Below, piece after piece: positions 31,941-40,171 of a stretch of 64,000 nt of DNA. The notes beneath the pieces are model-generated. The model was not told where the DNA came from, did not search any database, and saw nothing but the letters and a program-made list of their open reading frames with translations. The DNA lies in NCBI RefSeq assembly GCF_900239345.1, contig NZ_OESZ01000001.1, positions 496,001-560,000 of the forward strand, given 5' to 3'. The stretch is from Tenacibaculum dicentrarchi (GTDB lineage: Bacteria; Bacteroidota; Bacteroidia; Flavobacteriales; Flavobacteriaceae). Position 1 is the first letter of the stretch. Each line of letters opens with the position of its first letter. Both the position numbers and the translations under genes were made by a program.

Positions 31941-32756
31941 TTATAATTTAGCGATTAATTCTTTAAATAATACAATCATTTTTGGTTCTGCTTTACCCGC
32001 CACGGCAATAATATCAGCAATATTTACAGGCTGTAAATTTTTAGGATCACACTCATCGGTTAAAACAGAAATAGCAGCACAAGGAAGGTTTAATTGCTTA
32101 GCTACAATCACTTCAGGAACGGTACTCATCCCTACAGCATCTGCTTCTAAAATTTGTAACATTCGGTATTCTGCTCTAGTTTCTAATTGCGGTCCTACAA
32201 CACTTGCATACATTCCTTCATGTAATTCTATGCTATTATTACTTGCAATTTCTTTTAATAAAATATTGATTTTTTTAGAATATGGTTCAAGCATATCTGC
32301 AAAAATATTTCCAAAATTTTTAGCCCCTTTAAAAGCTAGGGGAGAACCGCCTTGTAAGTTTAAATGGTCTTCTAAAAGCATTAAATCGCCTTTTTTATAG
32401 CTTAAATTAATTGCTCCAGCGGCATTTGAAATTAGTAAGTTTTTAATCCCTAAGCTGTGCATTGTTCTAATTCCGTAGGTAACCTCCCATAAATTATAAC
32501 CTTCATAAACATGAAAACGCCCCGCCATTACAAGTACTTTTTTTCCTGATAAAGTTCCATAAATTAATTTCCCTGAATGAGATTCAACTGTTGCTTGTGG
32601 AAAATGAGGAATATCAGCATATAAAATTTCTTTTTCAATATCAATTTCGTTGATTAATTTACCTAAACCTGTTCCTAAAACAATTCCTATTTCGGGGTTT
32701 GTAACTCCGTTATCGATTAAATATGTAGTAGTTTCTTGTAAGTGTTGTTTTTTCAT
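31941..32756 (-). CDS. punA: purine nucleoside phosphorylase, 271 aa
   Basis: Splits purine nucleosides with phosphate to base plus ribose-1-phosphate (purine salvage). Family II trimeric PNP with IGIVLGTGLGKLINEI, PHFPQATVESHSGKLIYG, MAGRFHVYEGYNLWEVTYG, ISNAAGAINLSYKKGDLMLL, ASVVGPQLETRAEYRML and DAVGMSTVPEVIVAK. Length is typical. The stop is convergent with the dipeptidase gene. Confidence 0.93.
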   Translation of the reverse strand: MKKQHLQETTTYLIDNGVTNPEIGIVLGTGLGKLINEIDIEKEILYADIPHFPQATVESHSGKLIYGTLSGKKVLVMAGRFHVYEGYNLWEVTYGIRTMHSLGIKNLLISNAAGAINLSYKKGDLMLLEDHLNLQGGSPLAFKGAKNFGNIFADMLEPYSKKINILLKEIASNNSIELHEGMYASVVGPQLETRAEYRMLQILEADAVGMSTVPEVIVAKQLNLPCAAISVLTDECDPKNLQPVNIADIIAVAGKAEPKMIVLFKELIAKL

Positions 32757-32886
32757 TTTTGATGATTTAAGAAAACAAATTTACGGTTACTTTTTGATAT
32801 TTTTTTGTTAAAAAATATAGTGAGTTTTAAGAAACTGTTTGAAATTTATTGGTATTCAACTTTCAATCATTTAAATAAAAGACAAT

Positions 32887-32918
32887 AAAAAAGCCTTAAC
32901 AAATAAATGTTAAGGCTT
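32887..32918 (-). terminator. terminator after tRNA-Leu copy 1
   Basis: AAGCCTTAAC and GTTAAGGCTT pair around AAATAAAT; on the minus strand a T-run follows. It ends the tRNA transcript. Confidence 0.75.
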
Positions 32919-32920
32919 AG

Positions 32921-33004
32921 TACTGAAGGCGGGACTTGAACCCGCACGACCCAAGGGTCATTGGATTTTAAGTCCAACGTGTCTACCAATTCCACCACTT
33001 CAGC
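32921..33004 (-). tRNA. tRNA-Leu (UAA anticodon), copy 1
   Basis: The minus strand reads GCTGAAGTGGTGGAATTGGT, anticodon loop CTTAAAA (UAA), variable arm TGACCCTTGGGTCG, T-loop GGTTCAAGTCC and acceptor CTTCAGTA. CCA is not encoded. Confidence 0.93.
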
Positions 33005-33047
33005 AAGTGGATTTTTATATTTAATTTTTTTGACTCTTTCTTAAAAT

Positions 33048-33070
33048 AAACCTCGCTAATAAAAGCGAGG
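33048..33070 (-). terminator. hairpin between the two tRNA-Leu genes
   Basis: CCTCGCT and AGCGAGG pair around AATAAAA; the minus strand continues TTTATTTTAAG. It could end transcription of copy 2 or be a processing site. Confidence 0.6.
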
Positions 33071-33075
33071 CTTAG

Positions 33076-33159
33076 TACTGAAGGCGGGACTTGAACCCGC
33101 ACGGCCCAAAGGCCATTGGATTTTAAGTCCAACGTGTCTACCAATTCCACCACTTCAGC
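33076..33159 (-). tRNA. tRNA-Leu (UAA anticodon), copy 2
   Basis: Identical to copy 1 except in the variable arm, which reads TGGCCTTTGGGCCG. The changed bases are paired with each other, so the arm still forms. Confidence 0.93.
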
Positions 33160-33210
33160 TTGTTTGATTGTAATTAATCAAATTGGTATATTTTTTTAAG
33201 AAAGTCTCAG

Positions 33211-33282
33211 AGCGAAAGACGGGATTTGAACCCGCGACCCCCACCTTGGCAAGGTGATGCTCTACCCCTGAGCTACTTTCGC
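33211..33282 (-). tRNA. tRNA-Gly (GCC anticodon)
   Basis: The minus strand reads GCGAAAGTAGCTCAGGGGTA, anticodon loop TTGCCAA (GCC), T-loop GGTTCAAATCC and acceptor CTTTCGCT. It is upstream of the two tRNA-Leu genes in the same direction and probably heads one tRNA transcript. Confidence 0.93.
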
Positions 33283-33432
33283 GTAGTCAAAAATTATTTT
33301 AAAGATCGTTTGCATGTGTTGCAATGCGGGTGCAAATCTACAACCTTTTATTAGATAAAAAAAACTTTTTTCATTTTTTTTTTAAATATTTCAATTAGCC
33401 CCCTTTTTTATGGTCATTCAGTAAGAAAGAAA

Positions 33433-33440
33433 TATCTTTG
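33433..33440 (+). promoter_or_regulatory. -7 element of the cyoE promoter
   Basis: TATCTTTG fits the Bacteroidota TAnnTTTG box; the -33 part is weak. Transcription would begin near 33447, close before the TTG start at 33463, which supports that start. Confidence 0.45.
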
Positions 33441-33462
33441 CAAAAATAAAATAACCATCGCA

Positions 33463-34365
33463 TTGAACTCAAAATTACCCGTACATAATAAAGTATCTTT
33501 AAAATCATTATTTAATGATTTTAAACAATTAACCAAAGTAGGCTTGTCTATAAGTGTTGTTTTCACTTCTATTACTGGGTACTTATTAGGGGCTGAAACA
33601 ATCGATTATACGGTAGTACTTCTATTAGCCTTTGGAGGTTATCTAATGGTAGGAGCGTCGAATGCTTTTAATCAAGTTATCGAAAAAGATATTGATGCTT
33701 TAATGCAGCGAACTAAAGATCGCCCTTTACCAGCAGGTAGAATGAGTACAGCTGTAGCATTAATTATTGCAATTATTTTTACTATAGTAGGTATTGGTGT
33801 TTTATACGTCATTGACCCTAAATGCGCTTTGTTTGGAGCGGTGTCAATTTTTTTATACACCAGTGCTTACACGCCTTTAAAAGCCGTAACACCTTTGGCT
33901 GTATTTGTAGGCGCTATTCCTGGAGCCATTCCTTTTATGTTAGGTTGGGTTGCTGCAACAGGTCATTTTGGTATTGAAGCAGGATTTTTATTTATGATTC
34001 AGTTTTTCTGGCAATTTCCTCATTTTTGGGCAATTGGTTGGTTGCAATTTGAAGAATATAATAAAGCAGGCTTACACATGCTTCCTATGGATAAAAAAGA
34101 CAAAGGAGCAGTTGTCCAAATAATTTTTTATACCTGTATAATGATTTTAATGTCGGTAGCACCGGTGTTAAAAGTAACAGGTAACTTTTATATTTATCCA
34201 TTAACCGCTGTAATAGTATCATTATTAGGGGGGGTAATGTTGTACTATGCTTTTCAATTATATAAATCAGAAAAAAATACTGACGCACGAAAATTAATGT
34301 TAGCCAGTGTTTTTTATATAACAATCGTACCTATAATTTACGTGGTCGATAAATTTTTACACTAA
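33463..34365 (+). CDS. cyoE: protoheme IX farnesyltransferase (heme O synthase), 300 aa
   Basis: CyoE/CtaB adds a farnesyl group to heme B to make heme O for terminal oxidases. UbiA-type membrane prenyltransferase with about eight to nine segments. The aspartate motifs are NAFNQVIEKDIDALMQRTKD and IQFFWQFPHFWAIGW, and the YTPLKAVTPLAVFVGAIPGA block is diagnostic. The start is TTG 33463 (product MNSKLPVHNKVSLKSL), chosen because the promoter box lies 23 bp upstream. It heads the oxidase cluster, with the next gene 5 nt away. Confidence 0.92.
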   Translation: MNSKLPVHNKVSLKSLFNDFKQLTKVGLSISVVFTSITGYLLGAETIDYTVVLLLAFGGYLMVGASNAFNQVIEKDIDALMQRTKDRPLPAGRMSTAVALIIAIIFTIVGIGVLYVIDPKCALFGAVSIFLYTSAYTPLKAVTPLAVFVGAIPGAIPFMLGWVAATGHFGIEAGFLFMIQFFWQFPHFWAIGWLQFEEYNKAGLHMLPMDKKDKGAVVQIIFYTCIMILMSVAPVLKVTGNFYIYPLTAVIVSLLGGVMLYYAFQLYKSEKNTDARKLMLASVFYITIVPIIYVVDKFLH

Positions 34366-34370
34366 TAAAA

Positions 34371-34955
34371 ATGAGCGCACAAACTTTACAAGAAGAATTA
34401 AGGGCTGGTAAAAGAAAATCAGCAAAACCAATGTTATGGATAGCCATGATTAGTATGGTGATGTTTTTTGCCGGACTAACAAGTGCTTACGTAGTAAGTA
34501 TGAAACGAGATGACTGGGTTACTTTTGATTTGCCACAGGCATTTTACATTAGTACCGTTTTAATAGTATTAAGTAGTATTACTTTAATAATATCTCAAAA
34601 ACTTCTAAAAAAAGATAATTTAAAAGCTTCGTTGCTCTTTTTGTTAGCTACTTTAGTATCAGGGGTTGGTTTCGTATGGTATCAATATGTAGGTTTTAAT
34701 GAATTAAGAGCTGTTGGCTTATTTTTTACAGGACCTGAAAGTACTGTATCTACATCTTTTATTTTAGGAATTACATTTATGCACATTTTACACCTTTTAG
34801 CAGGTGTAATAGTCTTATTAGTCGTTATTTATAATCATTTTAAAAAGAAATATTCATCAGCTGATATGCTTGGCTTTGAGTTAGGTGGAATCTTCTGGCA
34901 TTTTGTAGATATTTTATGGATTTATCTATTTTTCTTTTTCTATTTCATAAGATGA
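34371..34955 (+). CDS. cytochrome c oxidase subunit III (first copy), 194 aa
   Basis: Heme-copper oxidase subunit III family with about five membrane segments: PMLWIAMISMVMFFAGLTSA, FYISTVLIVLSSITLI, LLFLLATLVSGVGFVWYQY, GITFMHILHLLAGVIVLL and GGIFWHFVDILWIYLFFFFY. The final FWHFVDILW is the family hallmark. Flavobacteria often carry two subunit III genes side by side, as here. The catalytic subunits I and II are not in the window. Confidence 0.88.
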   Translation: MSAQTLQEELRAGKRKSAKPMLWIAMISMVMFFAGLTSAYVVSMKRDDWVTFDLPQAFYISTVLIVLSSITLIISQKLLKKDNLKASLLFLLATLVSGVGFVWYQYVGFNELRAVGLFFTGPESTVSTSFILGITFMHILHLLAGVIVLLVVIYNHFKKKYSSADMLGFELGGIFWHFVDILWIYLFFFFYFIR

Positions 34956-35011
34956 TGAAAATTACGTAATTTTGGCACACTGTTTTAACAAAAATTAACA
35001 AAAAAAGATTT

Positions 35012-36025
35012 ATGGAAGCAAATATTGCTGTAAATTCTGACAAGAAAGAAGCCTGGGGCGGCGGTGGTGAAAAACCATTTGGTGCTACCTATGGTAAAAT
35101 GATGATGTGGTTTTTCATCGTTTCAGATGCGTTAACCTTTTCAGGTTTTTTAGCCGCTTATGGATTAACTCGTTTTAAATTTATTGATTCATGGCCAATC
35201 GCCGATGAGGTGTTTACTCACTTCCCAGGTTTACATGGTGTGCATGCACCGATGTATTATGTAGCCTTAATGACATTTATTTTAATTATATCATCGGTAA
35301 CAATGGTGTTAGCGGTTGATGCGGGTCATCAAAAGAAAAAAAATAAAGTTGCTTGGTATATGTTTGCAACGATCATTTTCGGAATTATTTTCGTAGGATC
35401 ACAAGCATGGGAGTGGAAAAACTTTATCAACGGTTCTTATGGAGCTGTTAAAACGACCAATAATCATATTTTACAGTTTGCAAAACAAGATGGTGTTGAT
35501 GCTGAAGGAAACCCTAAATATCATCAAATAGCTTTAGCTGATTTTGTACATGCGCAAAGAAAAGATGATAGAATTCAGCACACACGTGAAAACGGGTTGT
35601 GGTTTGAAAAAGAAGCAACAGTTTCTGAGTATTCAGTAGCACAAATTCAAGAAGCTTTTAAAGCAGATCCTTCTTTATTAATAAGAACGGAAAAATTAGA
35701 CCTTGCTACAAAGCAAAAAATAGTTTTATCAAGAGCTGAAAGTTTAGCTAAATTACCTTTAATGACCAAGGTTGTTGAAGGAGCTAATTTACATGAAAAT
35801 GAATATGGGAATCCTATTTTTGCTGATTTCTTTTTCTTTATTACAGGTTTCCACGGTTTTCACGTATTATCAGGAATTATCTTAAATATTATTATATTTT
35901 TCAATGTAATTTTAGGTACTTACGAACGTAGAGGACACTATGAAATGGTTGAAAAAGTAGGTTTATATTGGCACTTTGTAGATTTAGTTTGGGTATTTGT
36001 ATTCACCTTTTTCTATTTAGTATAA
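35012..36025 (+). CDS. cytochrome c oxidase subunit III (second copy) with large insertion, 337 aa
   Basis: Same family as the preceding gene: MMMWFFIVSDALTFSGFLAA, FITGFHGFHVLSGIILNIII and YWHFVDLVWVFVFTFFYLV. Between the membrane segments, at roughly residues 140-255, is a hydrophilic insertion (KDDRIQHTRENGLWFEKEA) not found in classical subunit III. It starts 56 bp after the first copy and is followed 18 bp later by the subunit IV gene. The insertion probably lies outside the membrane; its role is unknown. Confidence 0.88.
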   Translation: MEANIAVNSDKKEAWGGGGEKPFGATYGKMMMWFFIVSDALTFSGFLAAYGLTRFKFIDSWPIADEVFTHFPGLHGVHAPMYYVALMTFILIISSVTMVLAVDAGHQKKKNKVAWYMFATIIFGIIFVGSQAWEWKNFINGSYGAVKTTNNHILQFAKQDGVDAEGNPKYHQIALADFVHAQRKDDRIQHTRENGLWFEKEATVSEYSVAQIQEAFKADPSLLIRTEKLDLATKQKIVLSRAESLAKLPLMTKVVEGANLHENEYGNPIFADFFFFITGFHGFHVLSGIILNIIIFFNVILGTYERRGHYEMVEKVGLYWHFVDLVWVFVFTFFYLV

Positions 36026-36043
36026 TTAAAAAACGATATTAAA

Positions 36044-36382
36044 ATGGGTCACGCACACGAATCAAATAAAAAAAGAATCTGGATTGTTTTAGCAATTTTA
36101 ACAATGCTGACAACTGTAGAAGTAATACTAGGTATTATTAAGCCAGATTCATTACATTTAAATGGAGTAGGTACTAGTTGGTTAAACTGGATTTTTATCA
36201 TTCTAACCCTTGTTAAAGCATATTATATTGCATGGGCATTTATGCACTTAGAAGGCGAAAAAACATGGTTTAGAAGATCAATTGTTTGGACAGCGGTATT
36301 TTTAGTTTCTTATTTACTATTTATTATTTTAATAGAAGGTAATTATTTACATGAAACATTAGCGCCATTAGTAAAATGGTAA
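36044..36382 (+). CDS. cytochrome C oxidase subunit IV family protein (CyoD-like), 112 aa
   Basis: A small three-segment membrane protein (WIVLAILTMLTTVEVILGII, WLNWIFIILTLVKAYYIAWA and IVWTAVFLVSYLLFIILIEG) with KAYYIAWAFMHLEGEKTWFR, the prokaryotic COX4 pattern. It probably stabilises the oxidase. A strong terminator follows, so the subunit genes form one operon with cyoE. Confidence 0.88.
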   Translation: MGHAHESNKKRIWIVLAILTMLTTVEVILGIIKPDSLHLNGVGTSWLNWIFIILTLVKAYYIAWAFMHLEGEKTWFRRSIVWTAVFLVSYLLFIILIEGNYLHETLAPLVKW

Positions 36383-36399
36383 TCAAATAAAATTTTTAG

Positions 36400-36428
36400 A
36401 AAAAAGGTGGTTTTAACCACCTTTTTTT
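36400..36428 (+). terminator. terminator after the oxidase subunit genes
   Basis: GGTGGTT and AACCACC pair around TT, with A-run before and TTTTTTT after. Confidence 0.85.
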
Positions 36429-36458
36429 GACTTTAATTAGAACTGAATTAGATTTAAA

Positions 36459-37139
36459 ATGAAAAATTTTAAAAAATTTACGGTATTATTTGCACTCTTT
36501 ATAGTGCCATTATTGTTTTATATACTACTACAATTAGGAACGCATAATTTTGGAAAGTTACCAATAGTATCTAAAAGTGTTATCGATATTTCGCTAATCG
36601 ATAAAAGTATTTCTTTTGATAGAAGAGTATCGGTAGTTACTTTTTTAGGAAATGACATCGCCTTGGCAAAAGGAGAGGTGTATAATTTAAAGGAAAAAAT
36701 TTACAATAAATTTTCTAATTATGTAAGTTTTCAAATGATTTCTTTGGTTGATAAAAGCCAGAAAGAAGAAATAGAGGCTCTGAAAAAAATGCTAAGTGTT
36801 AATACTGATTTAAGCAGGTGGGATTTTGTTTTTGCTTCATCCGAAGAAATGCAAGCCTTACACGAAAGCTTTAAGACTCCAAATCTTTTAGATAAAAATA
36901 GTCATTCACCAAAAGCCTATATTATTGATAAAGAACTTAATTTAAGAAGAGGTAAATCAACAATTAAGAGTTTAGAAAACGAAAATTTATTTGGTTATAC
37001 GATGAGTTCTGTAGCCGAACTTAAAAATGATATGATTGATGATATCAGCGTTGTTTTAGTCGAATATAAAATGGCATTGAAAAAGAATAATAGTAGTGAT
37101 GACCGAAGAAAAAACAGCATTTCAAATGAAAAAAAATAA
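36459..37139 (+). CDS. membrane-anchored thioredoxin-fold-like protein without cysteines, 226 aa
   Basis: One N-terminal membrane anchor (FALFIVPLLFYILLQLG) leads to a periplasmic domain. The pattern IDISLIDKSISFDRRVSVVT, then SRWDFVFASSEEMQALHESF and YIIDKELNLRRGKST, resembles a degenerate SCO1/thioredoxin fold, but there is no CxxxC. Its 3' end overlaps the true SCO gene by 14 nt. I infer a partner or scaffold in copper delivery to the oxidase; the fold assignment is tentative. Confidence 0.6.
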   Translation: MKNFKKFTVLFALFIVPLLFYILLQLGTHNFGKLPIVSKSVIDISLIDKSISFDRRVSVVTFLGNDIALAKGEVYNLKEKIYNKFSNYVSFQMISLVDKSQKEEIEALKKMLSVNTDLSRWDFVFASSEEMQALHESFKTPNLLDKNSHSPKAYIIDKELNLRRGKSTIKSLENENLFGYTMSSVAELKNDMIDDISVVLVEYKMALKKNNSSDDRRKNSISNEKK

Positions 37140-37773
37140 CTATTCATACGTTGGAATTTCGTTTATTATTTTATTATTTGGTATTTATTCGGTACCAAAA
37201 ATTGTAAAACACTTTCAAACTTCCGATTTACATACTTTTAATAAAGTACCAAGTTTTGAGTTTATCAATCAAAATGGTAAAACAATTAGCAACAAAGATT
37301 TCGAAAATAAAGTATATGTTGTAGAGTTTTTCTTTGCTAGTTGCCCAAGTATTTGCCCTATAATGAATGCTCAAATGGTTACCATTCAAAATGAGTTTAT
37401 GGGAAATCCTAACTTCGGAATTGCTTCTTTTTCGATTACTCCCGAAATTGATAGCCCAAGGCAATTAAAACAATATGCACTTCAAAACGGCATTAATCAT
37501 AAAAATTGGCATTTATTAACAGGTAAATCTGAAGATGTTGTGTATGATTTATCGAATAGAGGATTTAAACTATTTGTAGGAAAAGGAGAGGTTTCGCACG
37601 GAGGTTTTGAACATTCAGGCTTGTTTGCTTTGGTTGATAAAAACGGAAATATCCGCTCTCGTTATGACGAACATGGAAATCCTATTATGTATTATCGAGC
37701 CTTAGATGAACACGGTTTTGGAAATCAAATTAAAGAATTAAAACAAGATATTAAGTTATTATTAAAGGAATAA
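37126..37773 (+). CDS. SCO1/SenC family copper chaperone, 215 aa
   Basis: SCO proteins deliver copper to the CuA site of cytochrome c oxidase or reduce its thiols. An anchor (YVGISFIILLFGIYSVP) is followed by a thioredoxin-like domain with the copper motif FFASCPSICPIMNAQM (CPSIC) and a distant histidine block (GEVSHGGFEHSGLFALVDK). I start at ATG 37126 (MKKNNYSYVGISF); the ATG overlaps the end of the preceding gene, which implies coupling. Confidence 0.9.
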   Translation: MKKNNYSYVGISFIILLFGIYSVPKIVKHFQTSDLHTFNKVPSFEFINQNGKTISNKDFENKVYVVEFFFASCPSICPIMNAQMVTIQNEFMGNPNFGIASFSITPEIDSPRQLKQYALQNGINHKNWHLLTGKSEDVVYDLSNRGFKLFVGKGEVSHGGFEHSGLFALVDKNGNIRSRYDEHGNPIMYYRALDEHGFGNQIKELKQDIKLLLKE

Positions 37774-37787
37774 TTTAAACAAATATT

Positions 37788-38309
37788 ATGAATACAAAAG
37801 AACAAAAATATAAAAAATTAATCAGCATTGTATCTATTGTAATTCCAATAGCTGTTGCAGCATTGTTTGGAATTAAAATTCCTAATGTTGAGCCACTATC
37901 GTTTTTACCACCAATATATGCGAGTATAAACGGACTAACCGCTGTATTATTAATAGCATCAGTAATTGCGATTAAAAAAGGAAATAAAAAATTACACGAA
38001 CAACTAAATACTACAGCAATTGCTTGTTCGGCACTATTTTTAGTACTGTATGTGGCATATCATATGACTTCAGATTCCACCTCATTTGGAGGGCAAGGAA
38101 TTGTGAAGTATATCTATTTATTTATTCTGATAACACATATTATATTATCAATAATTGTAATTCCTTTTGTATTGATTACCTTTATGAGAGCTCGTTTAGG
38201 TGATTTTCCTGAACATAAAAAAATAGCAAAAATTACGTTTCCTTTATGGTTATATGTTGCTGTAACAGGTGTAATTGTGTATTTAATGATATCTCCATAT
38301 TATGTATAA
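37788..38309 (+). CDS. DUF420 family membrane protein, 173 aa
   Basis: Five predicted membrane segments (ISIVSIVIPIAVAALFGIKI; PIYASINGLTAVLLIASVIA; TTAIACSALFLVLYVAYH; YLFILITHIILSIIVIPFVL; LWLYVAVTGVIVYLMIS). The family (CtaM-like in Gram-positives) is linked to oxidase assembly. It follows SCO by 14 bp and overlaps the next small gene by 8 nt, consistent with an assembly operon. Confidence 0.85.
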   Translation: MNTKEQKYKKLISIVSIVIPIAVAALFGIKIPNVEPLSFLPPIYASINGLTAVLLIASVIAIKKGNKKLHEQLNTTAIACSALFLVLYVAYHMTSDSTSFGGQGIVKYIYLFILITHIILSIIVIPFVLITFMRARLGDFPEHKKIAKITFPLWLYVAVTGVIVYLMISPYYV

Positions 38310-38517
38310 AAAACTTTTAATAATTTTAGTATTAATTATTTCTTCGGATGCAAATGCCCAATGCGCTATGTGTAAGGCGGTTGTAGAAGGCGGAAATGAA
38401 ACCATTGCCGAGGGTGTTAATAACGGAATTACCTATTTAATGATATTTCCTTATATTTTAGTAGGAGTATTATTTTACTTTATCTATAAACATAAAAAAT
38501 CATCAAAAAAGTATTAA
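38302..38517 (+). CDS. small membrane protein with CAMC motif, 71 aa
   Basis: A signal-like N-terminus (MYKKLLIILVLIISSDANA) is followed by QCAMCKAVVEGGNE, a membrane segment (GITYLMIFPYILVGVLFYFI) and a basic tail. The CxxC could bind metal or undergo redox. The start overlaps the DUF420 stop, so it is translated with the oxidase-assembly genes. Function is unknown; the place suggests copper or heme handling. Confidence 0.7.
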   Translation: MYKKLLIILVLIISSDANAQCAMCKAVVEGGNETIAEGVNNGITYLMIFPYILVGVLFYFIYKHKKSSKKY

Positions 38518-38524
38518 AAAATGA

Positions 38525-38550
38525 ACACTCTAAATAAGAGTGTTTTTTTT
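38525..38550 (+). terminator. terminator of the oxidase-assembly operon
   Basis: ACACTC, loop TAAATAA, GAGTGT, then eight T. Confidence 0.85.
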
Positions 38551-38729
38551 TGTAACATATATTCATTTTAGTCGTCTTATAAAAAAAAGAAAATACTGGT
38601 TTTTTCATTATACTTAAAAATAAAAAAGAAACCTGTTTAAAAACACATCGTTTAGTAATCAATAACTTAGTAATTTCATTTTATTGATGACTTCTTTTGA
38701 ATTAGCTAACTATATTAAAAACATTCGTC

Positions 38730-40064
38730 TTGAAAACAAAAATGGTAATACTCGCAGCTTTATGTACTTCGATAGCTGGTTTTTCTCAAAAACAATGGAC
38801 ATTAAAACAATGTGTTAATCACGCATTAGAAAATAATATTACGATTAAACAAAATAAGCTACAAATTAAATTAGCTGAAAAAGATACAGAAATAGCAAAA
38901 GGTAATTTTTTACCCAACCTAAACGGTTCTACAAGTTCCAATTTAGGTTTTGGTTCCACTTTACATCCTGTTACAAGAAATTTAGTATCACAAAATACCT
39001 TTGGAAACTCATATAGTTTAAATACAGGAGTAACAATTTTTAATGGTTTTAGAAATTTAAACACCTTAAAACAAGCAAGGTTAGGCGTTCAATCACGTAA
39101 ATTAGAGGTAGCCAAAATAACTAATGATATTTCTTTAAACGTTGTAAATTACTATTTAAATGTACTGTTTGCAAAAGAAAATTTAAAGGTCGCTAAGGTA
39201 CAGTCTGAAATAAGTAAAAACCAAACAGCACAAGCAACTATAAAATTTGATGCAGGTGCAATACCAAAAAGTGATTTATTAAATGCAAAAGCAACTGCTG
39301 CTAATGACCAACAAAATTTAGTACTACAAGAAAACACCTTAAACTTAGCCTTGTTAAATTTAAAGCAAGTATTGCAAGTTTCTAGCCCTAATTTTGATGT
39401 AGCAGCTATAAAAATTGACGCACCATCTGCCGCTTTATTGTATGATTCGGCACAAAGTGTTTACAGCAAAGCGCTTACAAACAGACCTGAAATAGCCAAA
39501 GCTAAATTGAATATTAAAAATGCAGATTTAAGTATTGAAATGGCAAAAGGAGCTTATTTACCAACACTAACAGCCTCAGCAAATGCCGCCACAAATTTTG
39601 GGCATAGTTTTGATTTACTTCCAGGGCAAAAACCTAACACTTACTTTTTTAAACAATTAAAAGATAATTTAGGCTATGGTATTGGGCTTTCATTAAATGT
39701 GCCTTTATTCAATCGTTTTCAAACTAAAAATAGGGTCGCAAAAGCTGCAATTAACAAAGAACAAAGTACTTTTAATTTACAAAGCAAACAATTACAATTA
39801 GAACAAGAAATAACAACGTCATTTTTAGAGGCCAAAGCAGCAGCAAAAACATTTGAAGTAGCAAAAATATCATTAGAAGCACAACAAGAAGCCTTTAAAA
39901 ATGCACAAGTAGGTTATAAACATGGTTCAATAACACAATTTGATTTTGACCAAGTACGCAATAAGCTGGTAACTGCTCAAGGCGCAATGATTCGCTCTAA
40001 ATACGATTATGTGTTTAAAACAAAAGTCTTAAAATTCTATTTTGGAGAAGCTATTGTTGATTAA
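38730..40064 (+). CDS. TolC-family outer-membrane efflux protein, 444 aa
   Basis: A signal peptide (MKTKMVILAALCTSIAGFSQ) starting at TTG 38730; ATG 38742 would lose the positive N-terminus. Two OEP repeats of long helices follow (WTLKQCVNHALENNITIKQN, QARLGVQSRKLEVAKI, then RPEIAKAKLNIKNADLSIEM and QVGYKHGSITQFDFDQVRNK). TolC proteins form trimeric export ducts with RND or ABC pumps. The pump and adaptor genes are not next to it here; the downstream gene is tsaB beyond a terminator. Confidence 0.88.
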   Translation: MKTKMVILAALCTSIAGFSQKQWTLKQCVNHALENNITIKQNKLQIKLAEKDTEIAKGNFLPNLNGSTSSNLGFGSTLHPVTRNLVSQNTFGNSYSLNTGVTIFNGFRNLNTLKQARLGVQSRKLEVAKITNDISLNVVNYYLNVLFAKENLKVAKVQSEISKNQTAQATIKFDAGAIPKSDLLNAKATAANDQQNLVLQENTLNLALLNLKQVLQVSSPNFDVAAIKIDAPSAALLYDSAQSVYSKALTNRPEIAKAKLNIKNADLSIEMAKGAYLPTLTASANAATNFGHSFDLLPGQKPNTYFFKQLKDNLGYGIGLSLNVPLFNRFQTKNRVAKAAINKEQSTFNLQSKQLQLEQEITTSFLEAKAAAKTFEVAKISLEAQQEAFKNAQVGYKHGSITQFDFDQVRNKLVTAQGAMIRSKYDYVFKTKVLKFYFGEAIVD

Positions 40065-40084
40065 TAATCACATTGTTTTATACT

Positions 40085-40122
40085 AAAAAATAGCGTTATG
40101 TAAAAATGAACGCTATTTTTTG
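40085..40122 (+). terminator. terminator after the TolC-family gene
   Basis: AAAAAATAGCGTT pairs with AACGCTATTTTTT around ATGTAAAAATG. A TAnnTTTG box (TATCTTTG, 40132-40139) for tsaB follows. Confidence 0.8.
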
Positions 40123-40171
40123 TTTATAATGTATCTTTGCAAAAAATTTGTAATAAATAAATAGATTTCAA

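Noticed and set aside
37096..37125. ATG 37096 as the start of the SCO gene
   Set aside because: It would place a charged stretch before the membrane anchor and lengthen the overlap; ATG 37126 gives a normal anchor.
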